Positions 58,915 to 64,000 of a stretch of 64,000 nucleotides of DNA are shown here, piece by piece (the first letter of the stretch is position 1; each line of letters opens with the position of its first letter). Under the pieces are notes generated by a model. It saw only the letters and a list, made by a program, of their open reading frames with translations, was not told where the DNA came from and ran no database searches. The stretch comes from CAYLPJ01 sp964385465 (GTDB taxonomy: Bacteria > Planctomycetota > Phycisphaerae > SM23-33). The stretch is from NCBI GenBank assembly GCA_964385465.1, contig CAYLPJ010000001.1:186001-250000 (forward strand). The letters are read 5' to 3'. The position numbers and the translations under genes were made by a program.

Positions 58915-59231
58915 CCCCCCCGGCGTGCGAGCCGGTGTGTCACTTCTGTCCACCCCTCCGGGCAGTGGACACAACGGACGCCGTATATTGCAAGCCTATG
59001 CTATACAATGACTTATAGGCGTCTATACTCCTGTCCAGCGTCCCGGTGGCCGGACAGTGTCCAGGGGGTGGACACCGCTTGGGACACCGGGACAGCCCCC
59101 GGCCTCGCCGCCGGCGGCGAATGTGGGCAGGAGGGACTTGCACTCCGATCGCGGTAGTTTCGGTCTGGGCGCGGCGGTGGGGGGTTGGGTAGAAGAGGTG
59201 CGGCGGTGATCGCCCATCAAGGAGAGCGTCC
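58915..59231 (+). promoter_or_regulatory. 317-base gap with AT-rich promoter island and TGTCCA/TGGACA inverted repeats
   Basis: The gap has a short AT-rich island with -10-like TACAAT (59004-59009) and TATACT (59024-59029), but no good -35. Around it are inverted repeats of one core: TGTCCAC (58947-58953) with GTGGACA (58965-58971); CTGTCC (59031-59036) with GGACAG (59052-59057); GTGTCCA (59057-59063) with TGGACAC (59069-59075). GCCTAT and ATAGGC also pair across the AT-rich island. The repeats downstream of the island would lie in a long untranslated leader of the 59232 gene. Confidence 0.45.
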
Positions 59232-61655
59232 ATGGACATTCGCATCGCGATCGTGGCGGCGGTGGTGGCAGGGGTCCTCATGGCGGCAGGGATGGTCCGG
59301 GCAGCCGAGGGAAAGGGAGGGCACCTGCGGATCAGCGGCATCTACCCGCACATGGCGGCCTTCAATCAGCCGGAGTCGGGCCCGGACAGTTCGCACGGCG
59401 AGGCCGGCACGGGCGCGATCGCCCCGTGGGCGGGAAAGCTGTGGTTTCTGACGTACCCGCAGCATAAGACCACCGGCAGCAACGACAAGCTCTACGAGGT
59501 CTCCCCGGACTTCAGCGTCACCGTCCGCCCCGAGAGCGTCGGCGGGACGCACGCCGGGAGGATGATCCACCGCGAATCCAAGCAACTCATTCTCGGACCG
59601 TATTTTATCGACGAGAAAGGCCGCGTCCGCGCCGCCGACCTCCACAAGCTCCGCGGGCGAATGACCGCGGTCATGCGCCACCTGACCGACCCGGCCAACA
59701 TGGTCTACTTCTTCGACATGGAGGGCGCCCTCTACGAGGTCAACGTCCACACGCTGGCGGTCAAGAAGCTCTTCAGCAAGACCGCCCCGGGCGTGCACGG
59801 CAAGGGGGGGTACACGGCCCAGGGGCGGGTGGTGATCTCCAACAACGGCGAGCGGGGCCGACCCGACAAGAAGGACCCCGAGGCCGCCGGGGCGCTGGCG
59901 GAGTGGCACGGCGAGGGCAGCGAGTGGCAAGTCGTTGAACGTCGACAGTTTACCGACGTCACCGGCCCCGGGGACATCTACGGCAACCCCGACGGGAATG
60001 CACCGCTCTGGGCCATCGGCTGGGACAAGCGCTCCGTCCTGCTGATGCTTCTGGACGGCGGGAAGTGGTATCGCTTCCGCACGCCCAAGGGCACCCACGC
60101 GATGGACCCCAGGCACGGCTGGTTCACCGAGTGGCCTCGCATCCGGGAGATCGCCCCCGACAGGCCGATGATGTGCATGCACGCCGGGATGTACGCGTTC
60201 CCCCAGGGCTTCAGCGCGGCCGACACGAGCGGTATCCGCCCCATTTGCACGCACTTGCGCTACATCCCGGACTTCTGCCACTGGCAGGGCAAGGTGGTCC
60301 TCGGCGCCGACGACGCCGCGATGATGGGCAACCCCCTCTGCGGGCAGGCCCAGAGCAACCTCTGGTTCGGCGAGATCGGCGAGCTGGACCACTTCGGCCC
60401 CCGGGCGGGCTGGGGTGGCGTCTGGCGCGGCGACGACGTCCCCGCCGACACCCCCTCGGACCCATACCTGCTGGCCGGTTTCGATCAGCGGATCGTCCAC
60501 CTGTCGCATAAGTGCCCCAAGCCGGTGAACTTCGAGATCCAGATCGACCGGGCCGGCACCGGCGAGTGGACCACCCACAAGACCATCGAGGTCCCCGCAA
60601 AGGGCTACGGGTGGCATGTCTTCGACAAGGACACCCCCGGCGAGTGGGTCCGCGTCAAGCTCGACAAGGCCTGCCCCGCCACGGTCTACTTCCACTACTG
60701 GTCCCCCCGCCCGGCGGCCGGGAACGAGGACGCGATCTTCTCGGGCCTCGCCGACGCCGGCTCGCCGAGCGGCTATGTCGGGGGAGTGATCCGCCCGGCC
60801 GCCCACAACCGCAGCCTCCAGTGGGTCCCCCGCCCGGTGGGGCCCGAGGGCAAGGCGTCCAAGGGCACCTACAGGGAAGTGGTGCTGGAAGGCACTTCGG
60901 CGCTCGCGTTTACGGAGCCTGACACCCCCGACCAGGCCGCCAGATGCCGCAAAATCGCCCAGCTCTCCAAGCCCTTCGAGGTCGACGAGGCCTCGATCAT
61001 CCTCAAGGCCGGCGGCAAGCGCTACCGCCTGCCCAAGGGCCACGCCGCCTACGATCAGCCGTTCCCCACCGGCTGGCCCCGCGGCATCCGGGAGGCGGTC
61101 TCCGAGCGGTACCTTGCCAACTTCCACGGGACGTTCTACGAGATCCCCCGCGGCGGCGGACACCGCCCGGACATCCAGCGGATCCGCCCGGTGGCCAGTC
61201 ACGGGAAGATCATCGCCGACTTCTGCACCTGGCGCGGGCTGCTCGTGCTCAGCGGCGCCAAGGCCCCGGCCAAGCCCGACGGGCACTGCTTCGCCGGCGA
61301 GGACGCCCGCGGGCTCTGGTTCGGCGCCATCGACGACCTCTGGAAACTCGGCAAGCCCGTCGGCCGCGGGGGGCCGTGGCACGAAACCGCCGTCAAGGCC
61401 GGCGAGACCTCCGACCCGTACCTCATGACCGGCTACGACCGCAAAACGCTCAGGCTCTCCCACGACGCCGACGTGCCCGTGACCTTCACCCTCGAGGCCG
61501 ACATCAGCCACGAGAACTACCGCCCGGTCGAGCGCATCGGCGTCCCGGCCGGCAAGACGGTCACCTGGCGGTTCCCCGACGGCTATCACGCCCACTGGGC
61601 CCGCCTGACGGCGGACAAGGCCTGCCGGGCGACGGCGACGTTCATCTATGAGTGA
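59232..61655 (+). CDS. Secreted protein of unknown function with internal duplication
   Basis: An 807-residue exported protein with a signal peptide (AIVAAVVAGVLMAAGMVRAA). I do not recognise the family. The N-terminal half has propeller-like strands (GKLWFLTYPQHKTTGSNDK, TDPANMVYFFDMEGALYEVN). A block starting NLWFGEIGELDHFG near residue 375, with WGGVWRGDDV and SDPYLLAGFDQR, reappears near residue 695 as LWFGAIDDLWKLGKP, GGPWHETAVKAG and SDPYLMTGYDRK, each followed by a beta-sandwich-like tail. So part of the protein is duplicated. A surface or polysaccharide-handling role is inferred from neighbours only. AAGGAG lies 8 bases before the ATG. The stop codon overlaps the start of the EamA transporter gene by 8 bases. 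Confidence 0.75.
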   Translation: MDIRIAIVAAVVAGVLMAAGMVRAAEGKGGHLRISGIYPHMAAFNQPESGPDSSHGEAGTGAIAPWAGKLWFLTYPQHKTTGSNDKLYEVSPDFSVTVRPESVGGTHAGRMIHRESKQLILGPYFIDEKGRVRAADLHKLRGRMTAVMRHLTDPANMVYFFDMEGALYEVNVHTLAVKKLFSKTAPGVHGKGGYTAQGRVVISNNGERGRPDKKDPEAAGALAEWHGEGSEWQVVERRQFTDVTGPGDIYGNPDGNAPLWAIGWDKRSVLLMLLDGGKWYRFRTPKGTHAMDPRHGWFTEWPRIREIAPDRPMMCMHAGMYAFPQGFSAADTSGIRPICTHLRYIPDFCHWQGKVVLGADDAAMMGNPLCGQAQSNLWFGEIGELDHFGPRAGWGGVWRGDDVPADTPSDPYLLAGFDQRIVHLSHKCPKPVNFEIQIDRAGTGEWTTHKTIEVPAKGYGWHVFDKDTPGEWVRVKLDKACPATVYFHYWSPRPAAGNEDAIFSGLADAGSPSGYVGGVIRPAAHNRSLQWVPRPVGPEGKASKGTYREVVLEGTSALAFTEPDTPDQAARCRKIAQLSKPFEVDEASIILKAGGKRYRLPKGHAAYDQPFPTGWPRGIREAVSERYLANFHGTFYEIPRGGGHRPDIQRIRPVASHGKIIADFCTWRGLLVLSGAKAPAKPDGHCFAGEDARGLWFGAIDDLWKLGKPVGRGGPWHETAVKAGETSDPYLMTGYDRKTLRLSHDADVPVTFTLEADISHENYRPVERIGVPAGKTVTWRFPDGYHAHWARLTADKACRATATFIYE

Positions 61656-62703
61656 TCGCCCGCCGCCGGAGATCCCCCCGCCTCCCCCGGCCGGGCCGGA
61701 CCGCCCGGTCGATGCCGAGGCCGCCCGCCATGCGCGCCGGGACCGCGCCGCCGCCACGGCCGCCGCGATGGGCGCGGTGCTCTGTTTCGGCGCCGTCCCC
61801 GTCTTCCTCCGCGACTTCACGCGATTCCTCGACGCCTGGACCGTCAACGCCTGCCGGTACAGTGTCGCGGCCGTCTTCTGGCTGCCCTTCGTCCTCTTCC
61901 TCGTCCGCCGGCCGCCGACCGCACGACACACCCGCGCGCGGCGGACCATCTGGCTGGCCGCCCTGGTGCCCACGATCCCCAACCTCGCCGCCCAGATCGG
62001 CTTCGCCGCCTGCCCCTACTTCCTCAAGGCCCCCACCATGAGCTTCATGCTGCGAACCAGCTTCCTGTTCGCCGCCGTGGTCGGCTTCGTCGTCATCCCC
62101 GCCGAGCGGGCGCTGATCCGCCGGCCTCTGTTCGGCCTCGGGGCCCTGCTCAGCCTCGTCGGCATCCTCCTGCTCTACCTCGAAAAGCTCGGCTCCACCG
62201 ACGGAGGGCCCAGCCTCGTCGGCCTGCTGCTGGCGCTCGGGACCGCCATGGGATACGCCTGCTACGCCGTCGCCGTCCGCAAGTTCCTCTGGGGCTTCCC
62301 CCTGCCCCTGGCCTTCGGCGTGATGAGCCTCTACACCACCGCCGTGCTCATCGTCCTGGCCGCCGCGGTCGGGGACGTCGGGCAGCTCGCCCACCTCCCG
62401 GCCGGACGCTGGCCGCTGCTGGTCGTCTCGGCGTTCCTGGGCATCACGTTCGGGCACGTGTTCTACCACCGCGCGATCCACGGGATGGGCCCGGTGGTCG
62501 CCAACGGGATGCTCATGGCCATGCCGTTCTGGACCTACGCCCTGGCGGTGGCCTTCCTGGGCGAACGCCTGACCGCCCTCCAGCTCATCGGCGGCGTGGT
62601 GGTCGTCGCCGGCGGCCTGGCGCTGGTCCGCGCCAAGGCCCAGCTCGCCCGCTCGACCGCCCCGTCGCCCAAGACGGGCCCGGAGGACCTCTCGACGGAT
62701 TGA
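61648..62703 (+). CDS. EamA/DMT-family membrane transporter
   Basis: A 351-residue drug/metabolite transporter with about ten hydrophobic helices in two EamA repeats. The first repeat starts AMGAVLCFGAVPVFLRDFTR and the second GLLLALGTAMGYACYAVAVR. The cytoplasmic N-terminal tail is Pro/Arg-rich. The last helices carry the typical MAMPFWTYALAVAFLGERLT and LIGGVVVVAGGLALV. The substrate is unknown; family members export amino acids, nucleosides or drugs. The ATG at 61648 lies inside the end of the preceding gene (8-base overlap), so the transporter and the secreted protein are translationally coupled. A possible terminator follows at 62822. Confidence 0.88.
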   Translation: MSDRPPPEIPPPPPAGPDRPVDAEAARHARRDRAAATAAAMGAVLCFGAVPVFLRDFTRFLDAWTVNACRYSVAAVFWLPFVLFLVRRPPTARHTRARRTIWLAALVPTIPNLAAQIGFAACPYFLKAPTMSFMLRTSFLFAAVVGFVVIPAERALIRRPLFGLGALLSLVGILLLYLEKLGSTDGGPSLVGLLLALGTAMGYACYAVAVRKFLWGFPLPLAFGVMSLYTTAVLIVLAAAVGDVGQLAHLPAGRWPLLVVSAFLGITFGHVFYHRAIHGMGPVVANGMLMAMPFWTYALAVAFLGERLTALQLIGGVVVVAGGLALVRAKAQLARSTAPSPKTGPEDLSTD

Positions 62704-62821
62704 CCGGCGGATGAGGGGCCGAACGCCGCGGGCGGGGTCGCCGCGGCAGACCCACGCGGCTCGGGGCGTAAGCTTGGGAAACCATCGGTCCCGCGGGCGC
62801 ACACGATGTCCGTTCCTGGAT

Positions 62822-62849
62822 ACCGATCGGTTCGCTCGGTTTTTCGTTT
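62822..62849 (+). terminator. Possible intrinsic terminator after the EamA gene
   Basis: ACCGA (62822-62826) pairs with TCGGT (62836-62840), followed by TTTTCGTTT. The stem is short, so confidence is low. The rest of the 209-base gap shows only a weak TTGCGT at 62848 with no matching -10. Confidence 0.4.
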
Positions 62850-62912
62850 GCGTCCAACCCCGGTTCGTGTTGTAGGTTACCTTTGCGGGGGCGGGCACGG
62901 AGTGACGTCGCT

Positions 62913-64000
62913 ATGCCGTACGACGGTCTCTACGGGAAAAGGATCGAATGCGAGTGCGGGCGGACGCACCACGTCCAACCCGCGGAGGTCCTCTTCGCCC
63001 GCGACGCCCTCGACCGCCTGCCGGACCTCTGCGCACGCCACGCCGCCGGGCGGCGCTGCGCGGCCGTGATGGACCTGCGGACCCGCATCGCCGCCGGGTT
63101 CGACGCCGAGCGCGCCCTCGCGCGGGCCGGCTGGGAGGTCGATCCCGTCGTCCTGTCCGACGGCTACCATTGCGAGAGCCCCGTCTGCGACGACGTGACC
63201 AAGCTCGCTCTGGCCACGCGGTACGAGGTCCGCCAGGCCGACCTGATCCTCGCCGTCGGCAGCGGCGTCGTCAGCGACCTGGGCAAGTGGGTGGCCTTCG
63301 ACGCCGGCAAGCCGCTGATCACCTTCGCCACGGCCGCGAGCATGAACGGCTACGCCTCGGCCAACGTCGCGCCGACGATCGACGGCGTCAAGTCGCTCGT
63401 CCGCGCCCGCCCGCCGGCCGCGGTCGTCGCCGATCCGCTGGTGTTGGCCGAGGCGCCCCACGAACTCACCGCCGCTGGGCTGGGCGACGTGCTGGCCAAG
63501 AGCGTCAGCTCGGCGGACTGGCGGCTCAACCACCAGCTCTTCGGCGACTATTACTGCCCGCGGAGCGTGAACCTGATCGCCGAGATCGAGCCGCTCTACC
63601 TCGACCGCCCCGAGGCCGTCCGGGACCACGACCGCGAGGCCCTCGGCGCGCTGTTCGACGCCCTGCTGCTGACCGGCGTGGCCATGACCCTTGCCGAGAC
63701 CTCCGCCCCGGCCTCGGGGGGCGAGCACCTCGTCAGCCACACGCTGGACATGCTCGCGGTCCGGGACGAGCGTTTCCACGACCTCCACGGCCGACAGGTC
63801 GGCGTGGGCACGATCCTGGCCAGCGAGCTGTATCGCCGCGTGCTGGCGGTGGAGTCCCCCGACCTCCACGCCCCGCCGGCCGGCGTGGACCGGGCGTTCT
63901 GGGGCCCGCTGGCCGACGTGGTATCCGAGCAGTACGCCGCCAAGTCCGACCGCCTGGCCGCCGCCGGGCAGCGCCTCGCCGAAGGCGGCACCTGGGACGA
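62913..64000 (+). CDS. Glycerol-1-phosphate-dehydrogenase-like enzyme (Fe-ADH_2/AraM type; 3' end missing)
   Basis: The frame runs off the right edge; 362 residues are visible. The N-terminal CECGRTHHV is typical of bacterial members. The NAD-binding glycine motif is AVGSGVVSDLGKW (114-126), and TFATAASMNGYAS follows. Metal ligands fit the family: D192 in GLGDVLAK, H272/H276 in GGEHLVSHTLDM and H292 in HDLHGRQVGVG. Relatives reduce dihydroxyacetone phosphate to sn-glycerol 1-phosphate (EgsA, AraM), the stereochemistry of archaeal lipids and some bacterial glycerolipids; other polyol substrates are possible. The ATG at 62913 has GGAG about 11 bases upstream. It lies 13 kb from the polyprenyl synthase operon, and a functional link is only a possibility. 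Confidence 0.85.
   Translation, partial: MPYDGLYGKRIECECGRTHHVQPAEVLFARDALDRLPDLCARHAAGRRCAAVMDLRTRIAAGFDAERALARAGWEVDPVVLSDGYHCESPVCDDVTKLALATRYEVRQADLILAVGSGVVSDLGKWVAFDAGKPLITFATAASMNGYASANVAPTIDGVKSLVRARPPAAVVADPLVLAEAPHELTAAGLGDVLAKSVSSADWRLNHQLFGDYYCPRSVNLIAEIEPLYLDRPEAVRDHDREALGALFDALLLTGVAMTLAETSAPASGGEHLVSHTLDMLAVRDERFHDLHGRQVGVGTILASELYRRVLAVESPDLHAPPAGVDRAFWGPLADVVSEQYAAKSDRLAAAGQRLAEGGTWD

Noticed and set aside
55177..61982. Minus-strand frames of 575-921 residues opposite the AsmA-like and duplicated secreted proteins
   Set aside because: Composition is Arg/Val/Gly/Ala-rich with no recognisable motif, while the plus frames have signal or membrane segments and ribosome-binding sites.

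Overview
The window looks like the chromosome of a very GC-rich planctomycete, probably of the Phycisphaerae type. The evidence is a giant secreted protein with an N-terminal LEPR-XLL-like motif and a C-terminal dockerin, a protein with the hydrazine-synthase-alpha-like beta-propeller fold, a BNR_4 protein, a proline-rich membrane protein with a terpenoid-cyclase-fold C-terminus, and an AsmA-like envelope protein. No rRNA, tRNA, CRISPR array or insertion sequence was seen.

Layout. 1-3629: a left-truncated secreted propeller protein diverges from an Rrf2 iron-sulfur regulator, which is followed by a class II photolyase. 3651-34865: one uninterrupted 10,404-residue gene on the minus strand fills almost half the window. 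It is an extracellular mosaic of glycine-rich modules, LamG, CARDB, PKD, FN3/Ig and dockerin domains, and has its own promoter and hairpin-bearing leader. 35154-43042: a Gfo/Idh/MocA oxidoreductase, then a minus-strand run of a proline-rich terpenoid-cyclase-fold protein, ThiS, a zinc-ribbon membrane protein, ThiG, a small membrane protein and a DinG-like helicase.

43233-49388 is the most unusual part. A promoter, a compact three-way-junction RNA and a strong intrinsic terminator precede five same-strand genes: a YkgJ-type CxxxCxxCC protein, a two-cluster ferredoxin, a radical SAM protein, a DUF116-polyprenyl synthase fusion and a prenyltransferase/cyclase-fold protein. The last four overlap at every junction. 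I read this as a candidate undescribed pathway that makes and radically modifies an isoprenoid, but its product is unknown.

49535-64000: a secreted glycoside-hydrolase-like protein; a compositionally distinct AAA ATPase plus DUF4276 (Toprim-like) pair with its own promoter, a candidate defence module; a divergent BNR_4 protein; a large AsmA-like protein; a secreted protein with an internal duplication, translationally coupled to an EamA exporter; and a right-truncated glycerol-1-phosphate-dehydrogenase-like enzyme.

Long reading frames opposite the giant gene and opposite other GC-rich genes are shadows and were left out. Coordinates of domains inside the giant protein are approximate. All functions are inferred from sequence motifs read by eye; no database search was run.
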